A DNA stretch of 64,000 nucleotides from Axinella damicornis (Eukaryota; Porifera; Demospongiae; Axinellida; Axinellidae): positions 362,552 to 426,551 of the forward strand of contig OZ007509.1 of assembly GCA_963931865.1 (NCBI GenBank). The letters run 5' to 3'. The stretch's first letter is position 1. Each line of letters opens with the position of its first letter. Positions 11,169-21,908 of the stretch are shown here, piece after piece. The position numbers and the translations under genes were made by a program. The notes below the pieces were generated by a model. The model saw only the letters and a list, made by a program, of their open reading frames with translations, did no database searches and had not been told where the DNA came from.

Positions 11169-14100
11169 CTATTTACAAAATTTAATGTGGGAACCACTAC
11201 ATGTAGGGAAGGGAACAGCATGCAACACACCAGCCGGGGGCAGGGCAGTGGACACTCCGGGGAGGGTGCTGCTGGAGCTGGCAGAGGCGGCAGCCTTCTG
11301 CTTGAGCAGTGTCCAGTCAAAGGTGTAGTCGTACTGGTGATTGAGAGTGCGGAAGAGGATACGGAAGAGCTGACGGAGGTACATGTAGTCGGGTGCCTCC
11401 TCAAACCGCAACCCCCGACAGTAGTTCAGATACATTGCAAACTCCGCTGGGAAACCCTGGGGTGGCAGGCGGCGCACGATAAAGGTAGGGGCTGATCCCT
11501 GAGCTAGACTGGTTGCACCTCAGTAACCATAGTAACCAAGACCGTACCCCTGTACTCACCTTACACAGCACTTCAATGGGAGTGGACAGCTTCTTTTCAC
11601 TGATCTTCTCATATTTCTGCTTCTTTGTTGCAGCCTGCAACAGACACAATGAATACCCACTGTACCAGCAAGCAGGTGTGTGGTGCTATCACCCAACATT
11701 CATTCATAAACAACACCACTTGGTTTCCATGGTGCTAGCATCACAAAGACCCACCTTCAGCCCCTGCCAGGGAAGGCTGGTTCTGTTGAAGTACATCAGA
11801 ACATAGCCCAGGGACTCCATGTCATCCCTTCTCCTGTGTGTTGTGTGTGTGTGTGTGTGTGTGCGTGTATATGTGTGTGTGCGTGCGTGTATATGTGTGT
11901 GTGTGTGCATGTGTGTGTTTGTGTGGGTGTGTAACAGTATGTATGTTATGTGGCGTGAGCGTGTGTGTGTGTACGTGTGGGTGTGTACGTGTGGGTGTGT
12001 ATGTGTGGGTGTGTATGTGTGGGTGTGTATGTGTGGGTGTGTATGTGTGGGTGTGTATGTGTGGGTGTGTATGTGTGGGTGTGTATGTGTGGGTGTGTAT
12101 GTGTGGGTGTGTATGTGTGGGTGTGTACATGTGGGTGTGTACGTGTGGGTGTATGTATGTACATGCGTTGTATGTTATGTGTGGGGGGGGGACAGGTGAC
12201 AGTGTACAAGAACAGAGAATTGCTACCGTTACCATGGTGATTGGGGCGAGCCTGAGCATGCCCCACATAGTCGTGCTCTTCAGGATGTCCGTCCAGTTGG
12301 TGTCTGTCCGATTTAGCGTATGACCGTATATCCAAGTGGAAAATCGTAATGTTGTGCCGCCCGCCCGCGTGCTGGATCGTGGAGATGAGTTGCCGAGAGA
12401 ATCTCTCCCTCCAGCTGACCTTTGCAAGTCTGTAGTAGCTACGTAGTTTGTAGCACTGGCGTAAAGCGTAGCAGGCTCTACTCGGTACTGTCGTGCGGGC
12501 GACTTGTACGCGTAGCGTACGCGTAGCGTACGCGTGTTGCCCGGCGTTCCCAGTCCCACGCCCAGCTTTTCGTTGCTTGGCGTACGTACGTCGCTTGCAG
12601 TAGGGCAAGCAACGAAAAGCTGGGCGTGGGACTGGGAACGAGGCTACCACGAACTTGAAACTGCAGCTGCAGACCGTCAATGATGAACGACATCGCAGGC
12701 CCCACCCCCAGCTTCCTTTACCTTATTAGCTGCGCCGCACCGCCCAGGCCTACGATCACTCAGAGAATGATTATGGCATGCAGTACGTCAGTTTGTCAGG
12801 CGAGCCCCACAATGCCCTGCATTCTCCTAGTACTATACATGGAATTCCATGGATTCCAGTACATTCTGCTGTATACACACAACTGAGATTCCACGATCAC
12901 ACAGCTGGACAACAAACAAAGATTGGGGGGCGGGGCACCAGCTAGAGTCCTGCTGAACATCAAGATTGGGGGGCGGGGGGGGGGGGGGGGGGGGGGGGTG
13001 GGGGTGGGCGGGGCGGCGGGGCACATTGGGGGTGGGACACAAGCTAGAACTGCTGACAGAGCACTACCAGGGGATGAGGTACAGCTAGAACGTTGTCACT
13101 TACGACTGCTCGATGCCCAGGTGTGCGTTGACACTAGCATATCTCGCAGTCCCGGTGAGGTTCTTGTCTTCTCGATACGGGATGTGCTGTTTAGATCTTG
13201 TATCTCGATACTTCTTGGCCAGGCCAAAGTCAATGATAAATAACTGCAGGTGTGTGTGCGTGTGTGTGTGTGTGTGCAGGTGTGAGTGTGTGTGTGCAGG
13301 TGTGAGTGTGTGTGTGTAGGGTAAACAGTATGAATACCTCACCATGAGATCACCTTGCAACTCAGTGTACACAAACTTTACGGATGACATCACACCCAGG
13401 TGTGCAGGTGTGTGGGGTAGGTGTGACAACAAGCTTTTCCTTGTGCTCAGTTGTAACCACCTCCTCATGAATCCCATGCTGTCATCAGACCATTACACAA
13501 CAGAGCAGTATTCACGAGTGGCCCACCCAGCCAAACAGTGTCAGCTGGCTCATGAATACTGTTCACTGGTGGGGAGATCACTCAGCAGGGGAGTAATAAT
13601 GCAGATGGGTGGTTGTTTACGGAGCTCCTTCATGGGATGCACCTCACATTACACACACACACACACACACACACACAACACAGGTCACATCATCAGAAGC
13701 CATGACATCATACCTCAGGAAGCTGTAAGTATCAAAGGGCAATCTGTTACCATAGCAACAGTGACATCATTTTCCTTATTGCCTCATTGTCAACACAAAT
13801 CTCATTAGTTCTGCTAAGTTGGCAGCTCTGTCTAGCAGCAGCTTCTCAGGGGATAGCCCCTCCCACTTTGCGTGAATGATGCAGAAGGTTGTTGAGTTAC
13901 AATACCAAGTAGTTACAAACATCTGTGGTATCTACCCCAATGAGCATGCACACACAACCTAGCCTCGTTCCCAGGCCCCGCCCAGCTTTTCGTCGCTTGC
14001 AGTACAGAAAAGCAGGGAGAGCCTGGTATGTTTCCTCACGTGAGCATTACGTGATCGACAAACGGCCAAAATTTCAGAACGAAAAAGCGAAGATTTGTGT

Positions 14101-16207
14101 ATTGTTCAACCAACTACACATTGGAGGGCCTGGTATGTTTCCTCACGTGCGTGACGTCGAGGGTAGAAAGGTGGTAGAAAGGACTTAATTGAACGTGGGC
14201 GAACTGGGGCTCAGAACAGCAAGAAGAGCAAAAGTACGAGGTAACTTACCACACATATTTTGCTAGCGGGGGGCGACTGTTATACACACCAAGCGTTGAC
14301 GTTCTTTCGTGCAACCGAAAGCGGCACATGGGCCTGGGAACAAGGCTACACACAACCCTCATATCCACCAGCAGAATCCAAGCATCCCTACTACACCTGA
14401 CGTAACCCATAGGACTCCCCGGTGCTGCTCTCTCACCTTATTACAATGTCTTCCGATGCCCATGAGAAAGTTATCAGGTTTTATATCTCTGTGAATGAAG
14501 TTTTTGTTGTGCACGTATTCAATTCTACCTATCATCTGGGGGAGGGACGGAGGTAGGGAGAGAGGGAGGGAGGTAGGGAGGGAGGTAGGGAGGGAGGGAG
14601 GAGGGAGGTAGGGAGGGAGGGGGGAGGGAGGGAGGGGGGAGGGAGGGGAGTACGAGAGGAGGAAGGGAGGGATGAACGTTCAACCTTTGAAAAAAACAAA
14701 TGGCCGATGACCAAATAAAGTGGGCTGTCAAGTGACACAGGAAATGCTTGTGTAATTTGAGTACCAGGAGTGGCACCTGATAGAGTGGTCAATGACCATA
14801 AATAGCATCACAATTCCATCAATATTTGGTTGCATCATAATCCGTAACTATCCCACTATCAACACAGTCTCAAGGCTACTCACATGCAACTATGCCTGCC
14901 TCTATAGCTGTCTGGATGCCTGCCTCTATAGCTGTCTGGATGCCTGCCTCTATAGCTGTCTGGATGCTGCAGTCTAGACTACAGAGCAGGTGACAGGTAC
15001 AGGGAGAAGGACACAGACGTTGCTGGGGTGCTGGATGGGGCTGTGCATGAACTGTCTGTGAGCAGAGAACAGCCGTGCTTCAGCGTACCTGGTCAGCGAG
15101 CATTAGGACTGTCTTCATGGTGAATCTTCGTGAGCAGAAGTTGAAGAGATCTTCCAAACTTGGACCCAACAGGTCCATCACTAGTACATTATAGTCCTTT
15201 TCTGTACCAAACCACCTAAGTGAGGGAGGGAGGGAGGGAGGGAGGGAGGGAGGGAGGGAGGGAGGGAGGGAGGGAGGGGAGGGAGGAGAGGGAGGGAGGG
15301 AGGGAGGGAGGGAGGGAGAGGAGGAGAGGGAGGAGAGGGAGGGAGGGAGGGAGGGAGGGAGGGAGGGAGGGAGGGAGGGAGGGAGGGAGGGAGGGAGGGA
15401 GGGGAGGGAGGGAGGGAGGGAGGGGAGGGAGGAGAGGGAAGGGAGGGAGGGAGGGAGGGGAGGGGTAACCATTTTGTTGTGGGAGAATCACTCATCAAGG
15501 TTACTCAAACATGTTTGCAAAACTGAACACCTTTGATCATTGACCACCACTGGCACCCGGAATACAGTGGCCACACACACTGCATTGTACACACACCCAC
15601 ACAGCACACACCTACACCATCAGATGACAACCAGTCCCCACAGCCCAGCCTAGCACTGAGCACGTATGACTATCACATGGTATTGCTATGATGGCAAGGA
15701 GGAAGTGTAGTCCGGAGTGATCATCCCCTCAAGGTTCTATACTATGAGGTCAGAGATAACTTGCGCACTTCACTTACTCTACTGCACCCTCTGCATGTAC
15801 CCTGTGGGTATGACACCGTGTGGGTATGATACTGTGTGGGTATGACACTCTGTGGGTATGACACTGTGTGGGTATGACACTGTGTGGGTATGACACTGTG
15901 TGGGTATGACACTGTGTGGGTATGACACTGTGTGGGTATGACACTGTGTGGGTATGACACTGTGTGGGTATGACACTGTGTGTGTATGACACTGTGTGCG
16001 TGCGTGTCTTACAATTCAAACCAGCTACGCTCACGACCAGTGGACTGCACGTATGCACTCTTCACTGGCGGTACTGGACTCACTTGATGTGGGGTATCCC
16101 CACTCCCCCCTGCAGGATCTTGTACAACTTGGACTCGTACAGCAGCTGCGGGTGTCTGGCCTTGTGGGACTCTAACTTTACTGCCACTTCCTGGGAGGTG
16201 GGAAGGG

Positions 16208-16242
<35 letters not shown>

Positions 16243-17514
16243 ACAGTGTCAACTGCAGCAGGTGACAATGAGCCTTGGAATCACACCACACAGGAGAGGA
16301 GGAGGACAAGAGGAGGGCACGCTCCCCAGGACAGTGCTAATCCAGTGCAGTATACTGCCAGGTACCCATACTGGAGGGGGATGCTAGACCAGGGTACATT
16401 TCCAATTGTGTTCTATAAGGCCATTCCCAACACCACCTGTTCTTGATCACAAGCGTCCACCCATACGCTGATCAAAGGCTTGTAGCAGAAGAGCTTGGGA
16501 ATGATCAAGGCTATCCTCAACAGTGACGCTGAAACCGACACTCCCATTCTATGGTATCTGCACATAGCTGGCATACTGAACCACTCTTAGCCTGCACAAC
16601 AACAACAGCACTTCACTGATTCCTGGAATATGACCACCATCCAAACTCTCTCCATACTTGTTACAAAGCTCATAACAGAACATATTAGTCTGCAGTGTTT
16701 AGGTTATTAGCCATTAGTGCTAACTTATTGTGTGAACTATAGACAGATCAAAATTCCACTAAATGCTTCATCAGTGACATACAGCACATTCCTTGCGCCC
16801 ACCATTGGCTTTGAGACGGTGTCTAGTGCCTTGTTCACACGCTTCACCGGCAATGTTACCCCACTCTGGTAGAGAGAGCAAGGCCGACACACAGTCTGTG
16901 GAACGTGACTGAGTGGAGAAAGCCACCAGGTGGAAATGAAGCCCCTTCCCAACCGTTAGGCCACACACAAGCCCTGGTCAGCTTTAGCAGTGCCTGGTAG
17001 TCATAGCGAGACTGAGAGTGATACGCGACAAGTGGGACAGCGAGCACTTGGAGGTTTGCACAGCCCGCAAGAGAGTGAATACGCAACCACAAACGAAATC
17101 TTGAAGGGGAAAAGTGCCTCACTCCCCAGGGATCCAGGAACGCAAAATGTTTACGGTATGTGTTGCATTGTCTAGTGGAGTCACAGCTGTGAGGTTCCGC
17201 TGCTGCCAACGGAGACACACTGTACTACCACTCTAAGATAACATGGAAAGAACACGTTTGTATATCGCCCAGCCCTCCCTGCCATCCCACAAGTGCACTA
17301 AATTTCCACTGCAAAACGTTGAGCTCAAGACCTGACCAGACAAGAGAACCTAGCAGTGAACACATCCTCACACACACCCTCAGCGTCTCACCTCTCCATT
17401 AGTGATGTTTACTCCAAGATAGATGTCCCCGAAGCTTCCACTGCCGATCTTCCTGACTAGACGATACTTCCCCCCCACCTGAAACTCCATCTTGTTCCCA
17501 CTGCTGCCAGACAT
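11169..17514 (-). CDS. CSNK1A1: Casein kinase 1 alpha (Ser/Thr protein kinase), 8 exons
   Basis: Exons on the minus strand: 17514-17392, 16190-16084, 15215-15089, 14535-14437, 13243-13104, 11833-11755, 11634-11560, 11456-11169. All junctions are GT/AG and phases agree, giving 345 residues (human CK1 alpha: 337). Visible kinase features: glycine loop GSGSFG (24-29), VAVK lysine K46, catalytic IHRDIKPDN with D136, DFG at 157-159, and the CK1 segments [17 protein letters not shown] and [17 protein letters not shown]1 alpha primes beta-catenin for degradation in Wnt signalling and acts in Hedgehog, circadian and cell-cycle control in cytoplasm and nucleus. The kinase domain is nearly identical to vertebrate CK1 alpha; the last ~45 residues are a diverged Ser/Ala-rich tail. 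Its introns are packed with simple repeats, several abutting splice sites. The first ATG at 17514 fits the family start. Confidence 0.95.
11838..12190. repeat. (GT)n tract and 14-bp GTGTGTATGTGTGG minisatellite in CK1 intron 5
   Basis: GT dinucleotides from about 11838 grade into roughly ten copies of a 14-bp unit at about 11990-12135. The repeat lies beside exon 6; on the gene's sense strand it reads CACACA leading into the acceptor AG next to 11833. Long His/Thr/Pro ORFs here are repeat artefacts. Confidence 0.9.
12545..12640. repeat. Hairpin MITE, 35 bp perfect arms (CGTTCCCAG family)
   Basis: Left arm 12545-12579 and right arm 12606-12640 are exact reverse complements. The ends read CGTTCCCAGTCCCACGCCCA. 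Related hairpins occur near 13.97-14.35, 36.69, 36.76, 37.46, 38.29 and 42.68 kb. It sits in CK1 intron 5. Just upstream (12508-12535) is a short run of CGTACGCGTAG repeats. Confidence 0.85.
12966..12999. repeat. Homopolymer G tract
   Basis: About 30 consecutive G interrupted by one C, within a GGGG-rich 90 bp region of CK1 intron 5. Similar G tracts occur at about 16209-16238, 23343-23366 and 23887-23921. Confidence 0.9.
13963..14347. mobile_element. Longer member of the CGTTCCCAG hairpin/MITE family
   Basis: The left end TAGCCTCGTTCCCAGGCCC (from about 13962) pairs with the right end GGGCCTGGGAACAAGGCTA (to about 14347). The interior contains a 21-bp direct repeat (GCCTGGTATGTTTCCTCACG at about 14020 and 14129). 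It lies in CK1 intron 4 and shares terminal sequence with the short hairpins, so it may be a parent or less-deleted form. Confidence 0.6.
14538..14672. repeat. (GGGA)n purine tract abutting the CK1 exon 4 acceptor
   Basis: On the sense (minus) strand this is a CCCT-rich pyrimidine tract that ends directly in the acceptor CAG at 14536-14538, so it serves as an oversized polypyrimidine tract. Confidence 0.85.
14893..14966. repeat. 24-bp tandem repeat, 3 copies
   Basis: Three copies of TGCCTGCCTCTATAGCTGTC plus four bases, in CK1 intron 3. Confidence 0.85.
15221..15466. repeat. (GGGA)n tract abutting the CK1 exon 3 acceptor
   Basis: About 245 bp of GGGA/GGAG repeat. On the sense strand it is a continuous CCCT tract ending within 5 bp of the acceptor (CACTTAG/G) of exon 3 at 15215. 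Confidence 0.9.
15795..16000. repeat. 16-bp minisatellite (TGGGTATGACACTGTG)n
   Basis: About thirteen near-perfect copies in CK1 intron 2, starting roughly 85 bp beyond the 5' splice site of exon 2 on the sense strand. Confidence 0.9.
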
Positions 17515-17939
17515 CAACGCAGGGTATCAAAAACTGAACGTAAAGGACACATACAATCGCTCCAGTCTCCGATCCACGGCTGCAGCCGAAAAGGGCTCGA
17601 CTTCAATATTTATAATGTCTGTTCGAACCTTCTGAGGTCTGGCAGTTTATACATGAGCTTGAAATTACGACGGACCTCAAATACGCCACAATCCCTTGCG
17701 TTGTTCCCCCGCGATCAAAAGTTTGTTGTCACGACCTTCCACCCTCTGGCTGGCCACGTAAAATCCAGACGCCCTTTGTGTTCAGGTCCTTTGTATTTAC
17801 AATACTAGCACCAGACGGAGAGTCATAAACTACCGTTACGAAGTAACGAAACAAGGAAAGCTAAGGAAAAAGACGCCTCGCCTCACACAACGAAGGGCGT
17901 GGCATGTTTAATCACGTGCTCATGATCCGATCATGACCT
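17515..17939. other. 5' flank of CK1 alpha up to the first piggyBac-type MITE
   Basis: Probable CK1 promoter/5' UTR. No TATA box is obvious. No coding segment is seen. Confidence 0.4.
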
Positions 17940-17943
17940 TTAA

Positions 17944-18544
17944 CCCTTTAACCACCGAATTCTTCCCACCAAGACAACACATTTTCATGCATTCAGCGCA
18001 CACCACTTTCGTAGGTACTCCTCTCCCACAGCATACGCTCCTCAGCGGCCAAACTTGGTGGGGCCCGCACACATGGAGAGACCCCTCTGGCAATACCGTT
18101 AATGATATTCATGACCCCCCACAAGGCCAGCAATCGGAGGTCAAATGTGGATGTCAGCCGGATTTTCGCCCAGCATTTCCCTAAACTTGGGCCAGATCCG
18201 ACTGATGGCACACCTTACACCACCAATTTGCATGTTTTCTTGAGGCCCTGGGTGGGGTCTAAGAATATCATTAGAATCAAATATCCTGGGGCCAATGAAT
18301 CTCATTAAAATCAAAAAACGCCCACGACAGTCGAAGGGGGGGCCCCCGCCCCCCCTTTCGAAACCCCCCTGCCTTTCGTTTAGTGGGGAGGGCGCGCCGA
18401 AATCTGACCAAATTTTTGGGTTCGTCCCTCAAAATTGTCCCTAGGCCCTCTGAAGACTTTTTGGTCTCTTTTTGGACTGACGAGAAGCCCTATGAGTGCA
18501 TAGGGTCAAAATGACGCCTATAGACGTCAATGGGGCTTAAAGGG
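17944..18544 (+). mobile_element. piggyBac-type MITE, copy 1 (601 bp, TTAA target)
   Basis: The element is bounded by TTAA at 17940-17943 and 18545-18548, the target duplication used by piggyBac transposons. It starts CCCTTTAACCACC and ends TTAAAGGG, so the termini are inverted (CCCTTTAA/TTAAAGGG). No transposase is encoded: the short frames inside are identical in both copies and resemble nothing known. A non-autonomous piggyBac-like MITE is the best reading. Confidence 0.85.
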
Positions 18545-18666
18545 TTAATGAGATTCATAGTTGGTGAGAATTTGCCCTCAAAACGGCCTAGACTTGCACT
18601 GTGTGCCAGTTTGGGATGGTTTGCCGATTTTTAATGAGATTCATTGATCCTCCATGCACATATTAA

Positions 18667-19268
18667 CCCTTTAACCACCGAATTCTTCCCACCAAGACAA
18701 CACATTTTCATGCATTCAGCGCACACCACTTTCGTAGGTACTCCTCTCCCACAGCATACGCTCCTCAGCGGCCAAACTTGGTGGGGCCCGCACACATGGA
18801 GAGACCCCTCTGGCAATACCGTTAATGATATTCATGACCCCCCACAAGGCCAGCAATCGGAGGTCAAATGTGGATGTCAGCCGGATTTTCGCCCAGCATT
18901 TCCCTAAACTTGGGCCAGATCCGACTGATGGCACACCTTACACCACCAATTTGCATGTTTTCTTGAGGCCCTGGGTGGGGTCTAAGAATATCATTAGAAT
19001 CAAATATCCTGGGGCCAATGAATCTCATTAAAATCAAAAAACGCCCACGACAGTCGAAGGGGGGGCCCCCGCCCCCCCCTTTCGAAACCCCCCTGCCTTT
19101 CGTTTAGTGGGGAGGGCGCGCCGAAATCTGACCAAATTTTTGGGTTCGTCCCTCAAAATTGTCCCTAGGCCCTCTGAAGACTTTTTGGTCTCTTTTTGGA
19201 CTGACGAGAAGCCCTATGAGTGCATAGGGTCAAAATGACGCCTATAGACGTCAATGGGGCTTAAAGGG
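18667..19268 (+). mobile_element. piggyBac-type MITE, copy 2 (602 bp, TTAA target)
   Basis: Almost identical to copy 1 (one extra C in a C run near 19070 is the only difference I can see), in the same orientation and separated from it by 122 bp including TTAA sites (18545-18666). It is flanked by TTAA at 18663-18666 and 19269-19272. Its right end is only 34 bp from the start codon of the TMED gene. Confidence 0.85.
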
Positions 19269-19295
19269 TTAATAACTACTAATAATTTTATTGCC

Positions 19296-19310
19296 ATGCT
19301 GAAGTTATGA
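19296..19310 (+). promoter_or_regulatory. Possible 4-codon upstream ORF overlapping the TMED start
   Basis: An ATG at 19296 opens a four-codon frame whose TGA (19308-19310) overlaps the TMED ATG (19307-19309) as ATGA. If the mRNA starts upstream of 19296, this uORF could tune initiation by reinitiation. Whether the leader is that long is unknown. Confidence 0.4.
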
Positions 19311-20891
19311 AGCTGACGAAGGCCACAGTACTGCTGCTGGTGTTGGTGTCTGCTGGGGTGGCCCACGGGCTGTACTTCCATATTGGAGAGACGGAGCAAA
19401 GATGCTTTATAGAGGAAGTCCCCCAGGAAACAATGATTGTTGGTGAGGGCATTTTAATTAATACTTTTCCACCTTCATATTCAACCAAAATATGGTAGTA
19501 GTATGGTATACAGCACACCTTTAGACTGGCATACTGTTTTCAACTTCTTTGTCAGCTCGGAAGGGCAACATTATCCTAATTATTGCCTCCCTCCTTGTCC
19601 AGGCAAGTACAAAACCCAATTGTTTGACAACACAAAGCAGTCGTGGCTACCGTCCAGCCCTGGTATCGGGATGCATGTGGAGGTATGTCTGTCCGGTCCA
19701 GGTACATAACACCTTTTTGTTGCAGGTGTAGATGGTTTTATGGTCAGTTAACTTTGGGACCATACCTGTAGTGTCGAGAGTAAATTACATAGTGGCTACG
19801 ATTCTACTTATGTGAACTGTGTGTGTTATGGGCTACAGCTAGCAGGTGGTAATGTACTGTGAGCTCGTGCAACAATCAGATGACATGATCATTGTCAACA
19901 GGTCAAGAACCCAAGCGAGAAGGTCATGTTGTCAAGGCACTACGCAGCAGAGGGCAGGTTCACGTTCACCTCGCACGATTCCGGGGAGCATACCATCTGC
20001 ATAGGGACCAACTCCACCCGGTGGTTCGGAGGAAATCGCCTGGTCAGTCAGACAACACTGTCCATTGACTGCAGAACCTGTACTCAATTCATTTTCATTT
20101 CACACACAGCGTGTGCATCTGGATATCTCCATTGGGGAGCACGCAGTGGACTATGGCCAGATAGCAGCAAAGGAGAAACTGAACGAACTTCAGCTGAGAG
20201 TCCGACAGCTGCTAGACCAGATTGAACAGATTACCAAGGAGCAGGCATATCAGAGGGTGTGTTATTTCTACACATGAAAGTGTGTGCAAATGAGCAACAG
20301 GCGAGCTCAGTAGCCAAGGCTAATACAAGGGACCCCTATCGTGTCCAGCCACCAATATGCCCTTGGTAAAACCTGATAGTGGACCCTCTAAGATAGGGAC
20401 ACCAAAAATGTGTTGAGAACCAATTGACCTTGAAAATTCTCCTTTGCAAAGAGGTCCATCTCGTGTTGAGCCTCCAAGAGGACAGACATCCTCTCTACAA
20501 AGGACAATACTCCTGTCCTATGTTGAGTGGTTTCACTGTATGTATTTAGTCTTGCATGTACAACAGCTGCTGCCTCTAGAACAGTTGTATCCCAGCCTCT
20601 TGCCTTTGCTTCCTTGGGGGATAGGACACAGGGTGTGCACGACCTGTTCGGTAACTTGTTTGATTATTGTGAGCATTGGCATGTTAATTCCCAATGTTTT
20701 AACTGCTACAGTGAATCATTCAGACGAATCTCCCTACCCAGGTCCGTGAAGAGCGTTTCCGTCAAGTCAGTGACAGCACAAACGCCCGTGTGCTGTGGTG
20801 GTCGCTGGGTCAGACCGTGATCCTGATCTTCATGGGTATCTGGCAGATGCGGCACCTCAAGAGCTTCTTCGAGGCAAAGAAACTTGTCTAA
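19307..20891 (+). CDS. TMED9: p24-family cargo receptor, TMED4/TMED9 type, 5 exons
   Basis: Exons 19307-19442, 19603-19682, 19902-20042, 20110-20256 and 20742-20891 join in phase to a 217-residue protein (human TMED4/9: 227-235). It has a hydrophobic signal peptide (residues ~5-20), a GOLD domain beginning [13 protein letters not shown], the typical EGRFTFTSH block, a coiled-coil ([16 protein letters not shown]), one C-terminal membrane span ([18 protein letters not shown]) and a cytosolic tail [16 protein letters not shown] with the COPI/COPII sorting signals of this family. p24 proteins shuttle between ER and Golgi and select cargo for vesicles. Sequence cannot separate TMED4 from TMED9, so the symbol stands for the pair. 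The start follows a MITE by 34 bp. It converges with the TIM8 gene, stop to stop, across 384 bp. Confidence 0.93.
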
Positions 20892-21275
20892 ACATTCTGA
20901 TGGACACTAGCGCTCAATTCTTTGTTAATATTAATCTACTCATCTCATACCTAATGGCTCTCCATTTGCTCAGAGAAAACATATTTTACACAAAAGTCTG
21001 TTGTGAGGGTTTTGAGGGAGTAGTCCAGCCAAATAATTATTACGAAGTTGCTGGTCAAGCAAGATTGTAGGGCAGAATGAAGGGGGTCATCCCATGCAAG
21101 TTGTCAACAGAAATTTGATACTCTCAGCCCCTACGAACAAGACTAATGTTCGGTTAGGAGATGGGGAGTAATATTCTAAACTTCTCTGGGGAGCAGAAGC
21201 AGGTCTACTGTATGAACTGTGTTGCTATGAATGCACTTCATCCACAAGGTACGTATTTGGGTGGGGATAGATCTT

Positions 21276-21536
21276 CTATTTTCTGAGGTTCTCCAACCTA
21301 TTAATGACGAAGTTTGTTGTATCAATAAACCTCTCCACACAGTTAGTGAGGCACTGCTCTGTCCGGCTGTCCATGCGGGACCCAACCTTGTCCACACACT
21401 TCTCCCAGCAGAGGTCTGTGAAGGTGTGCACGTTCGACTGGAATCGTGCTTTCTGGGTCTCTGCTTCTAGAAATCTTTGCATCTCAGGATCCATGTCCGG
21501 CTGGGCGCCACCACCCCCACCACCGTTGAATGCCAT
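21276..21536 (-). CDS. TIMM8: Mitochondrial intermembrane-space chaperone TIM8
   Basis: A single-exon 86-residue protein starting at ATG 21536. It has the twin CX3C signature of small TIMs: C43-X3-C47 and C62-X3-C66 with 14 residues between, in the contexts LCWEKC and [11 protein letters not shown], the latter diagnostic of the Tim8 branch. With Tim13 it forms a hexamer that escorts hydrophobic precursors such as Tim23 across the intermembrane space. The N-terminus has a glycine run (residues 5-10) in place of the Ser/Ala-rich vertebrate leader. The frame stays open 18 codons upstream, but the residues before this ATG do not look family-like. The gene is divergent from the next plus-strand gene (373 bp between starts). 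Confidence 0.92.
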   Translation of the reverse strand: MAFNGGGGGGAQPDMDPEMQRFLEAETQKARFQSNVHTFTDLCWEKCVDKVGSRMDSRTEQCLTNCVERFIDTTNFVINRLENLRK

Positions 21537-21703
21537 CGTACGAGTACTGGAAGGGAAGAGATTCAAGATGAACACACCATACCCACACATAATGATTATG
21601 ACAAAGGTATCATATCAGCCTCTGGGAGTCCTGCACAGGTTACATTTTTCCACTGTCCCACACTGCACTGCACAACGCAATGTACATGTAATGCACGTGC
21701 AGT

Positions 21704-21761
21704 CTAGTCTGGTTCCCAGACCCAACCCGCACTCGCGGGTTGGGTCTGGGAACCAGACTAG
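21704..21761. repeat. 27 bp perfect hairpin (4-nt loop) in a divergent promoter
   Basis: Arms 21704-21730 and 21735-21761 are exact reverse complements (outer CTAGTCTGGTTCCCAGACCC). It resembles the CGTTCCCAG hairpin family but differs in sequence. It lies between the TIM8 start and the start of the plus-strand gene at 21909. Confidence 0.9.
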
Positions 21762-21908
21762 TGCAGTCCAGCGCCACGTGTTCCACATTGGTGTGCTCTA
21801 ATTAGGACAGTTGGCCTGGCGTCTGGTACGCGTAGAGCTCTGACAGAGCGTAGCCGGCTGTGGCTGTGTGAAATGTTGCCTACCTTGTGCAGGCGCTGTG
21901 CTCGTGTA

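Noticed and set aside
11822..12680. His/Thr/Pro-rich ORF of about 245 codons on the minus strand and Cys/Val ORFs on the plus strand
   Set aside because: They are translations of GT/CA repeats in a casein kinase intron.
15080..15498. Pro/Ser/Leu-rich (PPSLPPS) ORFs and a Gly/Arg/Glu ORF on the other strand
   Set aside because: Products of the (GGGA)n tract. Only the end at 15089-15215 is a true exon (CK1 exon 3).
17933..19031. Identical 72-, 83/87- and 68-codon ORFs present twice
   Set aside because: They lie inside the two MITE copies and overlap on both strands; duplication rather than coding selection explains their identity.
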